Positions 1 to 8,563 of a stretch of DNA of 64,000 bases are shown here, piece by piece (the first letter of the stretch is position 1; every line of letters begins with the position of its first letter). The translations under genes were made by a program, and so were the position numbers. Under the pieces are notes generated by a model, which saw only the letters and a list, made by a program, of their open reading frames with translations, was not told where the DNA came from and did no database searches. The DNA lies in contig SHXF01000001.1 of NCBI GenBank assembly GCA_009693435.1, positions 124,001 through 188,000 of the forward strand. The letters are read 5' to 3'. The DNA is from Betaproteobacteria bacterium (lineage in GTDB: Bacteria > Pseudomonadota > Gammaproteobacteria > Burkholderiales > SG8-39).

Positions 1-1
1 G

Positions 2-1810
2 GCCGCCGGCTTTCCCGGAGAAGACGCGGCCCTTTTCGACACGGTGCGCGCGGTTGCGCTTGATTTGTGTCCGCGCCTGGGAATCAGCATTCCGGTCGGC
101 AAGGATTCATTGTCGATGCGCACCGCCTGGCAGGAAGACGGCGGGCAGCGCGAAGTGGTCTCCCCGCTGTCGTTGATCGTGTCGGCATTCGCGCCCTGCG
201 AAGACGTGCGCTGCACCCTAACGCCGCAGTTGCGCAGCGACTGCGGCGACACCGAACTATTGCTTATCGACCTTGGCGCTGGCAAGAACCGTCTGGGCGG
301 ATCGATACTCGCGCAGGTGTACGAACAACTGGGCGACACGGCGCCCGACCTGGACGATGCCGCGCCGCTCGCGCGCTTCTTCTCGGCCATACAGTCGCTC
401 AGTCGCGATCGGCTGCTGCTGGCCTATCACGACCGTTCAGACGGGGGACTGTGGGTCACAGTGTGTGAAATGGCCTTTGCCGGCAGGACGGGCGTGACCA
501 TCAACCTGGATCTGCTTGCCTACGATGCGCTGGCGCACGACGTGGACGGCAACGAACGCCGGCCGGAGCTCATGTACGGTCGCGACCTGGAACGCGTGCT
601 GGCGGCGCTGTTTGCCGAAGAATTGGGTGCGGTTGTCCAGGTGGCCGCCGAACACCGCGGCCGCGTGCTGCGCCGCCTGCAGGATGTGGGACTCGGAGCA
701 CAACTCATCGGCAGTCCGAATAATCGCGGCGAGGTCAGGCTGGTGCGCAATGCCAAACCGATTCTGGCGGAGACGCGCATCGACCTGGAGCGCGCGTGGA
801 GCGAAGTGACCTGGCGGATGCAGTCGCTGCGCGACAATCCCGAGTGCGCCGATGAGGAATATGACCGCATCCTCGACGCAGACGATCCGGGACTGCACGC
901 CCACCTGACGTTCAATCCGGATGAAGATGCCGTGGCATTGCGCAAAGGCAGCGGCGGGACAAAAACTTCAACGGCGCAGCCGTTTCCCGCGAGGATACAT
1001 GCTGTCACTGCGCGCGAAGTGGGCGCTCCAGAGGTCATCAGCGGGGCGCGGCCAAAGGTGGCGATCCTGCGCGAGCAGGGCGTGAACGGCCAGGTGGAAC
1101 TGGCGGCGGCATTCGACCGCGCGGGGTTCGAAGCGCATGACGTTCACATGAGCGACATCCTCGCGGGACGGGCATCCCTCGCTGACTATGCCGGACTGGC
1201 CGCGGGGGGCGGATTCTCCTATGGCGATGTGCTCGGCGGCGGCGCCGGCTGGGCAAAGGCCATCCTGTACAACGCGCACGCGCGCGAGGCATTCAGCGCT
1301 TTCTTCGAGCGCAACGACAGTTTCGCTCTGGGCATCTGCAATGGCTGCCAGATGATGAGCCAGTTGCAGGAGATCATCCCCGGCGCCGCCGACTGGCCGC
1401 GCTTCGGCACCAACCGCTCGGCACAGTTCGAAGCGCGGCTGGTGATGGTGGAAGTGCCGAGCAGCCCCTCGATATTTTTTGCCGGCATGGCAGGCAGCCG
1501 CATGCCTGTCGTCACCGCCCACGGCGAAGGCCGGGCGCGTTTCGACTCGGCGCAGTCTGAAGAGCAGGCCATTGTGGCGCTGCGCTACGTCGACAACCGC
1601 GGAAGACCTGCCGATACTTATCCGCTCAATCCCGGCGGCACGCCGCGCGGCATCACCGGGCTCACCACCCGGGATGGCCGCTTCACCATCGTCATGCCGC
1701 ATCCTGAACGGGTATTTCGCAGCGTGCAGTTTTCGTGGCACCCCGCCGGATGGGGCGAAGACAGCCCGTGGATGCGCATGTTCCGCAATGCGCGGGCATG
1801 GGTGGGCTGA
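2..1810 (+). CDS. purL: Phosphoribosylformylglycinamidine synthase, C-terminal part (5' end outside window)
   Basis: Catalyses ATP- and glutamine-dependent conversion of FGAR to FGAM in purine synthesis. The reading frame is open from base 2, so the gene begins upstream; about 602 codons of a protein usually near 1,300 residues are visible. The fragment opens in the second half of the synthetase (motif [15 protein letters not shown] fold). It ends in a class I glutamine amidotransferase domain: nucleophile Cys in GICNGCQMM (codon at 1337-1339) and the His/Glu pair in PHPER near 1700-1708. Both catalytic elements are intact. The one-chain synthetase plus amidotransferase form is the proteobacterial type. 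It converges on the ppiC-like gene across a repeat-filled gap. Confidence 0.97.
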   Translation, partial: AAGFPGEDAALFDTVRAVALDLCPRLGISIPVGKDSLSMRTAWQEDGGQREVVSPLSLIVSAFAPCEDVRCTLTPQLRSDCGDTELLLIDLGAGKNRLGGSILAQVYEQLGDTAPDLDDAAPLARFFSAIQSLSRDRLLLAYHDRSDGGLWVTVCEMAFAGRTGVTINLDLLAYDALAHDVDGNERRPELMYGRDLERVLAALFAEELGAVVQVAAEHRGRVLRRLQDVGLGAQLIGSPNNRGEVRLVRNAKPILAETRIDLERAWSEVTWRMQSLRDNPECADEEYDRILDADDPGLHAHLTFNPDEDAVALRKGSGGTKTSTAQPFPARIHAVTAREVGAPEVISGARPKVAILREQGVNGQVELAAAFDRAGFEAHDVHMSDILAGRASLADYAGLAAGGGFSYGDVLGGGAGWAKAILYNAHAREAFSAFFERNDSFALGICNGCQMMSQLQEIIPGAADWPRFGTNRSAQFEARLVMVEVPSSPSIFFAGMAGSRMPVVTAHGEGRARFDSAQSEEQAIVALRYVDNRGRPADTYPLNPGGTPRGITGLTTRDGRFTIVMPHPERVFRSVQFSWHPAGWGEDSPWMRMFRNARAWVG

Positions 1811-1847
1811 ATAAAGTCGCCACGGATGATGACGGCGTCCGGCTATC

Positions 1848-1952
1848 GGGAGGGAACAGCGCGGGAGGGAACAGCGCGGGAGGGAACAGCGCGGGAGGGA
1901 ACAACGCGGGAGGGAACAACGCGGGAGGGAACAACGCGGGAGGGAACAGCGC
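1848..1952. repeat. 15-bp tandem repeat, 7 copies, downstream of purL
   Basis: Seven head-to-tail copies of GGGAGGGAACARCGC, where R is G in copies 1-3 and 7 and A in copies 4-6, followed by a degenerate start of an eighth. The array begins 38 bases after the purL stop in a convergent intergenic gap. The unit is a multiple of three without stop codons, so open frames run through it, but nothing suggests they are translated. Confidence 0.95.
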
Positions 1953-2024
1953 GGGAATGCGCGGCGCCACGGAGTCTTCCCGACCGGCGGACGGAGAGTT
2001 CGCCGGCGACCTGAGCGCAGCTAA

Positions 2025-2063
2025 TCGACGCAGCTACTCGACGCAGCTACTCGACGCAGCTAC
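2025..2063. repeat. 13-bp tandem repeat, 3 copies, abutting the foldase stop codon
   Basis: Three perfect copies of TCGACGCAGCTAC at 2025-2037, 2038-2050 and 2051-2063. The last copy contains the stop codon (2060-2062) of the minus-strand PpiC-type gene. It is the second distinct tandem repeat in the same 250-base gap. Confidence 0.92.
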
Positions 2064-2893
2064 TCGATTTTGGCTTTCGCGCGTAGTTCGCGCGCCAGTT
2101 TCTGCACTTCCTGCTGCTGCATCATGTTCTGGATTTGCGGCTTGACCTGCTCGTAGGCGGGGAACTGGACCTGACGCGAGTCGTCCAGCTGGATCACATG
2201 CCAGCCGAACTGGGTCTGAACCGGCGCGTCGGTGATCTTGCCTTTTTCGAGTTTCGCCAGCGCGTCGGCAAACGGCTTCACGTAGTTGGTGGCCGGTGCC
2301 CAGTCGAGGTCGCCGCCCCTGTCCTTGTTGGAGGCGTCCTTGGAAACTTTGGCCAGTTCCTCGAACTTGCCGCCTTTCTTCAGCTTGACTACCAGGTCTT
2401 TTGCGTCGGTTTCCGTGTCGACCAGGATGTGGCGCGCCTTGAACTCGCGATCGCCGCGCTGGGCGCGGACCTTGGCGTACTCGGCCTTGATCGCATCTTC
2501 GCTGATCGGATGGTTGCGGAAATGATTCTGCAGGAACGTCTGGATGACCACCTGCTGGCGGGCCAGGTCGAGCTGCATCTGGGTTTCGCTGCGCTTGGTG
2601 AAGCCGCTGCGTTCCGCTTCCTGGACGATGACTTCGCTGGTAATCTGATCGTCGATGATGGCTTTTCGGGCCTGCTCGCTGTCGAACGGCGCCTGCTGTG
2701 GCTGGCCGGGCTGGTTGCCCTGGGCGGCGCGCTGCTTGAGGATGAAATCGACTCGCGCTTTCGGGATCGCCTTGCCGTTCACGGTGGCGGCGGTGTTCGA
2801 AGCCGCGCCTTTGTCGTCCTTCAGTTGAGCCGTGGCCGGCACGGCCGCGGCAAGCGCCAGCGCGAACACGATAGCGGCCGAACGATGAGTCAT
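2060..2893 (-). CDS. Periplasmic PpiC-type peptidylprolyl isomerase (parvulin foldase)
   Basis: A 277-residue SurA/PrsA-like foldase that would isomerise X-Pro bonds in exported proteins. The start at 2893 gives a clear signal peptide (MTHRSAAIVF..., hydrophobic stretch, VPATA then QLKDD) and has AAGGA 8 bases upstream; a longer frame to 2974 is less likely. An alpha-helical N-terminal chaperone region is followed by a parvulin domain at about residues 150-250, with the family stretch ARHILV, then GGDLDW and FGWHVIQLDD. The mature protein lacks membrane segments. It is third in a compact block yciB-bolA-ppiC, the order seen in many betaproteobacteria. The stop codon lies inside a 13-bp repeat. 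Confidence 0.9.
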   Translation of the reverse strand: MTHRSAAIVFALALAAAVPATAQLKDDKGAASNTAATVNGKAIPKARVDFILKQRAAQGNQPGQPQQAPFDSEQARKAIIDDQITSEVIVQEAERSGFTKRSETQMQLDLARQQVVIQTFLQNHFRNHPISEDAIKAEYAKVRAQRGDREFKARHILVDTETDAKDLVVKLKKGGKFEELAKVSKDASNKDRGGDLDWAPATNYVKPFADALAKLEKGKITDAPVQTQFGWHVIQLDDSRQVQFPAYEQVKPQIQNMMQQQEVQKLARELRAKAKIE

Positions 2894-2930
2894 GGAATTT
2901 CCTTCGGATTTTTTCAGGGCGAATGATATC

Positions 2931-3212
2931 TCAGGTGGCCTCGTCCGGGGTGCGCGCGCTGATCGCCAGGGCATGAATTTCGTCGTGCATCAGCGGGCCC
3001 AGCGCCTGGTAAATCATGCGATGCCGGGCCACGGTGGACTTGCCTTCGAAGCCGCGCGCGACGATTTCGACGCGGAAGTGGCTGCCGCCCTCCCGGTATC
3101 CGGCATGGCCGATGTGGCTCCCCGACTCATCGAAGAGTTCCATCGATTCGGCTTCGAGGGCGTTCAGCCGATCGCGTATCCGGGTCACCAGGTCCGGTGC
3201 GCCCGCAGTCAC
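2931..3212 (-). CDS. bolA: BolA family protein
   Basis: A 93-residue BolA/IbaG-type protein with a class II KH-like fold. The family binds glutaredoxins and handles iron-sulfur clusters or acts in transcriptional control. The conserved core [21 protein letters not shown] followed by [13 protein letters not shown] is complete. The start is GTG at 3212, overlapping the TGA of yciB (GTGA), which implies translational coupling. 37 bases separate it from the downstream foldase gene. Which BolA subfamily it belongs to is not resolved. Confidence 0.9.
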   Translation of the reverse strand: MTAGAPDLVTRIRDRLNALEAESMELFDESGSHIGHAGYREGGSHFRVEIVARGFEGKSTVARHRMIYQALGPLMHDEIHALAISARTPDEAT

Positions 3213-3751
3213 TGGTGCGGTTCTTTTTCCTGCATGTAGCGCGCCAGGAAAAGCGCCTGCAGGATGACGAACAGCAGCATCAGCCCCATGCCGCCGAAGA
3301 GCTTGAACGTGACCCAGTTATCGGTCGAATAATTGAAGGCCACGTACAGGTTGAGAACGCCCATGAAAACGAAAAATCCGACCCAGCTCCACATGAGGCG
3401 GATCCAGCCGGCGTCGGGCATCTGCACCTGCGCCTCCAGCATGGCGCGCATCAGGTTACGGCGATACAGCAGCTGAGCCCCGGAGAGCACGGCGGCGAAC
3501 AACCAGTAAAGAACCGTGGGCTTCCACTTGATGAAGGTCTCGTCCTGCAGCAGCAGTGTCGCGCCGCCGAACACCACGATGATCACGAGGCTCACCCACA
3601 TCATCGGCTCGACCTTGCGCTTGCGCGCCTTCAGCCAGCCGATCTGGGCGAATGTCGCAAGTATGGCCACGCCGGTCGCGACATAGATGTCCGCGACTTT
3701 GAACACGATGAAAAAGAGGATGATGGGAAACAGGTCGAATAGGAATTTCAT
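3209..3751 (-). CDS. yciB: Inner-membrane septation protein A (YciB/IspZ family)
   Basis: A 180-residue integral membrane protein with five or six hydrophobic segments starting directly at [21 protein letters not shown], a family hallmark. Other family stretches are [19 protein letters not shown] and [19 protein letters not shown]. Homologues are tied to normal cell division and envelope synthesis. The ATG at 3751 is preferred because the hydrophobic start is conserved. There is no ribosome-binding site upstream; instead a TATAAT box ends 6 bases before the ATG, so the transcript may be leaderless. Confidence 0.93.
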   Translation of the reverse strand: MKFLFDLFPIILFFIVFKVADIYVATGVAILATFAQIGWLKARKRKVEPMMWVSLVIIVVFGGATLLLQDETFIKWKPTVLYWLFAAVLSGAQLLYRRNLMRAMLEAQVQMPDAGWIRLMWSWVGFFVFMGVLNLYVAFNYSTDNWVTFKLFGGMGLMLLFVILQALFLARYMQEKEPHQ

Positions 3752-3757
3752 GGCGCA

Positions 3758-3763
3758 ATTATA
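3758..3763 (-). promoter_or_regulatory. Candidate -10 box for yciB-bolA-ppiC
   Basis: A perfect TATAAT on the minus strand overlaps the stop codon of the upstream MsrB-like gene and ends 6 bases before the yciB ATG. Initiation at the usual distance would fall on the A of the start codon. The matching -35 is weak (TAGATT at 17-bp spacing, 3 of 6). Confidence 0.5.
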
Positions 3764-4199
3764 CCGGCCGGGAGGGGGTGAATCTAAGGGCCGCCGAGTT
3801 GATGCTGTAGCTGCGCCCCTGCGCCGCGGGGTCATCGGGCGATAGGTGGCCGAGATGCGCGTCGCAGCGCGCGCAAACCGCTTCGATGCGGCGCGCGAGC
3901 CACGAGCAATCTTCAGCGGTGCGGATGATGTCGGGCGCGGCCGGCGCACTGAAACCCGGCCAGCCGCCTTCGGAATCGAGTTCATCCGCGGAGCGGAATA
4001 ACACCGCGTCGCAGCAGACGCAGCGGTACACGCCGTGTACTGCCTCGCTCCGTTGTTCTCCTGAAAAGGCACGCTCGGTGGCATGCTTGCGTGTGACGAT
4101 GTACTGCAGCGGCGTCAGCATTGCCCGCCACTCGGCGTCGCTGCGAGTGATGCTTTCGCCGCGCGCGGCTTTGTCGCCTTGTTTTGCCTGAACTGGCAT
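3759..4199 (-). CDS. MsrB-like protein with Ser at the catalytic Cys position
   Basis: A 146-residue protein of the methionine-R-sulfoxide reductase B family. The zinc site is complete: Cys60, Cys63 in YRCVCC and Cys109, Cys112 in [15 protein letters not shown] and HLGH are also conserved. The active-site strand reads [13 protein letters not shown] where active enzymes have G-x-R-Y/F-C-I/V-N-S. Both the conserved Arg (now Ser130) and the catalytic Cys (now Ser132, codon AGC) are therefore changed. The start at 4199 has AAGGG about 6 bases upstream. It could be an inactive binder of methionine sulfoxide or a decaying gene; the frame is otherwise intact. It is transcribed toward yciB. Confidence 0.88.
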   Translation of the reverse strand: MPVQAKQGDKAARGESITRSDAEWRAMLTPLQYIVTRKHATERAFSGEQRSEAVHGVYRCVCCDAVLFRSADELDSEGGWPGFSAPAAPDIIRTAEDCSWLARRIEAVCARCDAHLGHLSPDDPAAQGRSYSINSAALRFTPSRPV

Positions 4200-4357
4200 G
4201 GGGGCCCTTCGGTGCCGGACAATGATGCTGATACTATCGCCAATAAGCCATAGCGCGAACTGCCCAGGCGTTTGCGTGAATGGCCGCGCCTCGTTCAATC
4301 GACGCAGTCGCCCAGGGGGGCCACCTTGCAAGCGCCAAAAATCACGGCAGCACACGC

Positions 4358-5449
4358 ATGAACGCAATGCTACGAGCCGATCACATCGGCAGTCTGATGC
4401 GACCCAAAACGCTGCGGGACGCCTACAAGGAACTGGCCGCCCGCCGCTGCACGCAGCAGGCGTTCGACGCGGTGCTGGACGATTCGATACGCGATGCCAT
4501 CCGCATGCAACAGGAAGCCGGCATGGACGTCGTCACGGACGGTGAGTTCCGCCGGCGTTCCTGGTTCGCCGGATTCGTCGACGCCGTCGATGGCCTCGTG
4601 CACCGGGATACGCAATTCCGCTTCGTCGAGGGCGGGGCGGCGCAGATTTCAGTGCCGGTGCCGCATACCGAGGCGCCGATTCGCCGCTCGAAAGGCATCG
4701 CCACGGGCGAATTCAGCTTTGCCCGGGGCGCAGCCGCGAAGCCGGTGAAAATCACCCTGCCGTCGCCCTCGGTGATCCATTTTCACCGCGGTCCGGAGGC
4801 CATAGACCGGTCGGTGTATCCGGACGAAGCGCAATGGTGGGAGGACCTGATCGCCGTCTACCGGGAGGAAATCGCCGAACTGGGCAGGCTGGGCTGCAGC
4901 TATCTGCAACTGGACGAGGTGCCCATGGCGCTGTTGTGCGATCCGAACATCCAGCGGCGCATTGCGGCATGGGACTGGGACTGGCGGGAACTGCTGGAAC
5001 GCTACGCGCGCGCCAACGACGCGCTGCTTGCCGGCCGGCCGGCCGGGATGATCGCGGGCATACACCTGTGCCGCGGCAACTATCGCGGCCACTTCATCGG
5101 CTCGGGCGGCTACGAGCCGGTGGCGGAGAAACTGTTCTCGCAGGATGCCGATGTGTTCCTGCTCGAATACGACAGTGAACGCGCCGGCGATTTTTCGCCG
5201 CTGCGCTTCGTGCACGAGGGGAAGGGCGTGGTGCTCGGGCTGGTCAGTTCCAAGACGCCGCAACTGGAAGACGAGAACGAACTGCGCCGGCGCATCGACC
5301 AGGCGGCGGCTTATGTTCCGCTGGAGCGTCTCGCGCTCAGTCCCCAGTGCGGTTTCGGCACCACGGTGGGCGGCGCTCCGATGAGCGAGGACGACCAGCG
5401 GCGCAAGCTGGAACTCGTTGGCCGCGTCGCCCGGCAGGTGTGGACGTAG
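4358..5449 (+). CDS. Cobalamin-independent methionine synthase C-terminal-domain protein (MetE-like)
   Basis: A 363-residue protein that corresponds only to the catalytic C-terminal barrel of MetE, not the 750-residue two-domain enzyme. Zinc ligand motifs are present: HLCRGN (His, Cys), a Glu in LLEYDSERAGDF, and Cys in LSPQCGFGT. Short MetE-like proteins of this kind often act on methyl donors other than methyltetrahydrofolate, so the substrate is unknown. It begins MNAMLRADHIGSLMRP; ATG 4367 is an alternative start. It diverges from the MsrB-like gene, a methionine-linked neighbour. No cobalamin or SAM riboswitch was recognised upstream. Confidence 0.85.
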   Translation: MNAMLRADHIGSLMRPKTLRDAYKELAARRCTQQAFDAVLDDSIRDAIRMQQEAGMDVVTDGEFRRRSWFAGFVDAVDGLVHRDTQFRFVEGGAAQISVPVPHTEAPIRRSKGIATGEFSFARGAAAKPVKITLPSPSVIHFHRGPEAIDRSVYPDEAQWWEDLIAVYREEIAELGRLGCSYLQLDEVPMALLCDPNIQRRIAAWDWDWRELLERYARANDALLAGRPAGMIAGIHLCRGNYRGHFIGSGGYEPVAEKLFSQDADVFLLEYDSERAGDFSPLRFVHEGKGVVLGLVSSKTPQLEDENELRRRIDQAAAYVPLERLALSPQCGFGTTVGGAPMSEDDQRRKLELVGRVARQVWT

Positions 5450-5455
5450 GCGGTG

Positions 5456-5535
5456 AATTTATATAAAGCGATATACCAACTGCCTGTAGATTACCGTAGA
5501 TGCGGCTGTTTGCCGATATAAAGTTATAAAATATG
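5456..5535. other. AT-rich island between convergent genes
   Basis: About 80 bases rich in A and T within otherwise GC-rich DNA. The octamer ATATAAAG occurs twice (5461-5468 and 5516-5523), with several TATA-like words. It lies between the convergent ends of the MetE-like and EamA genes and carries no hairpin with a T-tract. Confidence 0.4.
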
Positions 5536-5551
5536 GGTACGCAATGCGGTT

Positions 5552-6460
5552 TCACCGCCGCCGCACCTGGAAGAAAATCACCGCCGCCACGACCAGCAGC
5601 GCGCCCAGCACCTGCAGTGCGCCCAGTGCTTCGCCCAGCGCGAGCCAGGCGATGACCGCCACGGCCACCGGTTCCATGTTGAGCACGATGGCAGTCTGGG
5701 TCGCGCCCAGCCTGGGCAGGACCAGGAACACGCCGCTGAAGCCGAGCGAATAGAACAGCACCAGCCCGGACAGGCCGATCCAGCCTCGCGCATCGACCGG
5801 CAGGGCGAACGTCTGTGCCTGCGGGGCGACATCCAGAACCAGTCCCGCGCCGGCTGCGGCCATGAAGATCAGGGCGGCAGTGCCGAGCATGAGAAAGGTG
5901 CGCAGCGGCGCCGCCAGGCCCGGCGCCAGCCGCGGCGTCAGCACCAGAGCGCCGGTAAACGCCACCGACGCGCCCAGCGCCGCCGCGACGCCGAGCGGGT
6001 TGATCGGTTGCGACCCGAGGTTCAGCACCAGCGCCAGACCCGCAAATGCCGCGACGAGCGCAATGGCGAGGCGCCAGCTCGGCGGCTCGTCGCCCAGCAA
6101 CGCGCTTGCCACGCCGGTGAAAAACGGAAACGTGTAGAACAACAGGATCGCCAGGGTGACGGGCATCAGCGACACGGCCACCTGCACCATCACGGTTTGC
6201 ATCGCGATCAGCAATCCGAGCACGACCGTCCCCTTGGTCTGCAGCGGCAGCGGCAGCAACCGCATGCCCAGGACGCGCAGCAGCGCGAGCAGCAACAGGC
6301 AGGCAAAGGCCGAACGCAGGGTCGCCGCAGTCAGGATATTGACCCCGTTGGCGAACGCGAAGCGCGCGAACACATGACCGGAGCCGAGGCTGATCGCAGA
6401 CAGAACAAGGCCCGCCATTGGAAGTGCGCCGGGAAATGTCGCGGTGCCAGGTAGCGTCAT
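5552..6460 (-). CDS. EamA/DMT-family transporter
   Basis: A 302-residue inner-membrane protein with about ten hydrophobic segments in two repeats of five, typical of the drug/metabolite transporter superfamily (RhaT/YdcZ-like exporters). The second EamA repeat carries LGASVAFTGALVL and ends in LNMEPVAVAVIAWLALGEALGALQVLGALLV, the family's characteristic C-terminal pattern. Start ATG 6460 is chosen because the hydrophobic part begins just after it; the upstream extension is polar and shadow-like. No ribosome-binding site is strong. Substrate unknown. It stands alone, convergent with the MetE-like gene. Confidence 0.88.
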   Translation of the reverse strand: MTLPGTATFPGALPMAGLVLSAISLGSGHVFARFAFANGVNILTAATLRSAFACLLLLALLRVLGMRLLPLPLQTKGTVVLGLLIAMQTVMVQVAVSLMPVTLAILLFYTFPFFTGVASALLGDEPPSWRLAIALVAAFAGLALVLNLGSQPINPLGVAAALGASVAFTGALVLTPRLAPGLAAPLRTFLMLGTAALIFMAAAGAGLVLDVAPQAQTFALPVDARGWIGLSGLVLFYSLGFSGVFLVLPRLGATQTAIVLNMEPVAVAVIAWLALGEALGALQVLGALLVVAAVIFFQVRRR

Positions 6461-6574
6461 GGAAATTGATCTCGACAAGGGCCGGCGATTATGCCAGCGG
6501 TTGCGCCAGATGGCGGTACGGCGAGGGGTGCGATTTGACCTGATGTGCCGCGAGCTACCGTATTGAACCAAGAT

Positions 6575-8401
6575 TTACCGACCGGCTCCCCGTGCCACGA
6601 AGGCCCGCCAACTGCCGAGCCGGGAAATATCCTCGGCGCCTGCGACGGCATAGGCTTCGCAGATGAATCCGCGCAGTTCTTCGCCGTCTTCCAGTGCCAC
6701 CGTGCCGATGCCCAGCGGGCCGGGAATGCCATCGACGAATCCGCCGAAGGTCTCGGCGGGCACTTCCCATACTTCCACGTCGATGGCGCACCCGGCCGTG
6801 TCAGTTGCGGCGACGCGAACCAGTCCCGGCCGCGGCGGCTTGAAGCCGGTCAGGGCATAGAACCGGTAGCAGGGCGCTGTTCGCGCCGTGCGCAGCAGCC
6901 GCGCGCCGCGCTCGCTGAGTTGATGGTTGAGCGGCAGGCCCGACATCTGCGCCCCGCATACAGCGACGCGAATGTTGCGCGTGCCGGCGCCGGCTACCGG
7001 AGGCGCCGGCCGTGCCGGAGGCAGCGGCAGTCCGGTCGCGCCCGCCCGCGTTACGAGCGCGCGATGGATCTGGCCACCGAGCCGGCACAAGGTGTCGTCC
7101 TGGAAAGCGGGCGCGACCAGGGTAACGCCGAAGGGCATGCCGTCTTCCTGAAAGCCGGCCGGCACTGCGATGGCTGCGAGGTCCATCAGGTTCATGAAAT
7201 TGGTGTAGTAGCCGAGATTGATGTTGAGCCTGATCGGATCGGCATTGACTGCCGCGATGGTGTAGAGGGTGCCTGCTGTGGGCGTGAGGATGATGTCCAC
7301 GTCGCGCCACACCGGCTCGGCCTGGCGTATCAGGGCCTGCAGGCGGTATTGCGCGGCAAAGCAATCGGCCGCCGAAGGCGTCGCGCCCCCGCCGATGATC
7401 TGGCGCGTCACCGGCAGCAGCGAATCGGGCTGGCGCTCCAGAAACTCGCGTAGGGCCAGATACCGCTCCGAGACCCAGGGGCCTTCGTAGAGCAGGCGTG
7501 CCGCGTCGAGGAACGGCGCAAAATCGATTTCGATGCACAGGCCGCCCAGCTTTGCCACGCGCGCCACGGCGAGATCGAACAGCGCGGGGGTTTCGCGATT
7601 ACCGAAGAATGCCAGCTGGTCGCCTCTGGGCACGCCGACGCGGCAACCGGCGAGGCTGTCGGGCATGGCGCGTGGACGGCGCGTTGCGGCCGCGTCCCGC
7701 GAATACGGATCGCCGGCATCGAAGGCGCCGGCGACAGCCAGCACCGCCTGAGCGTCGTCGGTGCTGAGGGCGAAGATGGAAATGCAATCCAGGGAGCGGC
7801 ACGCCGGCACCACGCCGCGCGTGCTCAGCAGGCCTTTGGTCGGTTTCAGCCCGACAATGTTGTTGAATGCCGCGGGTACGCGTCCCGAACCCGCGGTATC
7901 GGTGCCGAACGAGAAACTCACCAGGCCGGCGGCAACGCAGACCGCCGAACCGGAACTCGAACCGCCCGAGATGTAGCTCGGGTCGATCGAATTGGGACAG
8001 GCGCCGTAGGGCGAGCGCGTGCCGACGAGGCCAGTGGCGAACTGATCGAGATTGGTTTTCCCGACCAGGATGGCGCCCGCCGCGAGCAGCCTCGCGACCG
8101 CAGTGGCGCTTTCCGCGGGGCGGTAGGCATAGTCCGGGCAACCCGCGGTAGTGGGATGGCCGGCCACATCGATGATGTCCTTGATGGCAAAGGGAATGCC
8201 GTAGAGCGGCAGCGATGCGGGGTCGATGCGTTCCAGTTCCGCAGCGCGCGCTTCCAGTTCGGCGGCGGGGATACGGTGTATCCACACCTTGTCGTCGCCG
8301 CGCGCCGCAATGCGCGCGGCAATATCGGCGAGCAGGGTGCGTGGCGTCAGGCTGCCCGCGCGGTACCGGGAGGCAAGAGTCTGAAGGTCGAGGCTGAGCA
8401 T
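6575..8401 (-). CDS. atzF: Allophanate hydrolase-like amidase (AtzF type)
   Basis: A 608-residue cytosolic amidase. Residues 1-460 form an amidase-signature domain with the Ser-cisSer-Lys triad visible as Lys74 (FAIKDIIDV), Ser148 (SGGSSSGS) and Ser172 (GTDTAGSGR). A C-terminal domain of about 130 residues (from NIRVAVCGAQMSG) matches the extra domain of AtzF/DUR1,2-type allophanate hydrolases. The expected reaction is hydrolysis of allophanate to ammonia and CO2 in urea or triazine nitrogen use. Start ATG 8401 precedes LSLDLQTL. No urea carboxylase is in the window. It is divergent from fdrA, hinting at a shared carbamoyl/nitrogen pathway. Confidence 0.85.
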   Translation of the reverse strand: MLSLDLQTLASRYRAGSLTPRTLLADIAARIAARGDDKVWIHRIPAAELEARAAELERIDPASLPLYGIPFAIKDIIDVAGHPTTAGCPDYAYRPAESATAVARLLAAGAILVGKTNLDQFATGLVGTRSPYGACPNSIDPSYISGGSSSGSAVCVAAGLVSFSFGTDTAGSGRVPAAFNNIVGLKPTKGLLSTRGVVPACRSLDCISIFALSTDDAQAVLAVAGAFDAGDPYSRDAAATRRPRAMPDSLAGCRVGVPRGDQLAFFGNRETPALFDLAVARVAKLGGLCIEIDFAPFLDAARLLYEGPWVSERYLALREFLERQPDSLLPVTRQIIGGGATPSAADCFAAQYRLQALIRQAEPVWRDVDIILTPTAGTLYTIAAVNADPIRLNINLGYYTNFMNLMDLAAIAVPAGFQEDGMPFGVTLVAPAFQDDTLCRLGGQIHRALVTRAGATGLPLPPARPAPPVAGAGTRNIRVAVCGAQMSGLPLNHQLSERGARLLRTARTAPCYRFYALTGFKPPRPGLVRVAATDTAGCAIDVEVWEVPAETFGGFVDGIPGPLGIGTVALEDGEELRGFICEAYAVAGAEDISRLGSWRAFVARGAGR

Positions 8402-8563
8402 TGTGATAACAGACCTGAAATGGATTCGGGTCAGAATACAATATTGCATTCAACAGGCAGGGCCAAGATGAAAACCATGGCCGGCTGGCGCGACAGCTAC
8501 CCTTGCACCGGCGCGACCTGGATGCGAAAGCAGGTCTTGTGCTTGCCACGGGAAGGCGGCTAG

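Noticed and set aside
1848..1952. CRISPR array
   Set aside because: Units are contiguous without spacers, and no cas genes are present.
1735..2145. Plus-strand frame encoding Gly-Gly-Asn-Ser-Ala repeats (and Pro-rich frame opposite)
   Set aside because: It is only the stop-free 15-mer array read through; the frame runs off the purL end and into the foldase gene in antisense, with no ribosome-binding site.
3809..3811. Selenocysteine codon in the MsrB-like gene
   Set aside because: The active-site codon is AGC (Ser), not TGA, and no SECIS-like hairpin was noted.
4200..4357. Cobalamin or SAM riboswitch before the MetE-like gene
   Set aside because: No B12-box or SAM-I core elements could be recognised in the 158-base gap.
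8468..8563. 31-codon frame (MKTMAGWRDSYPC...) ending at the fdrA start
   Set aside because: Its stop abuts the fdrA ATG, so coupling is conceivable, but there is no ribosome-binding site, family or codon signal to support it.
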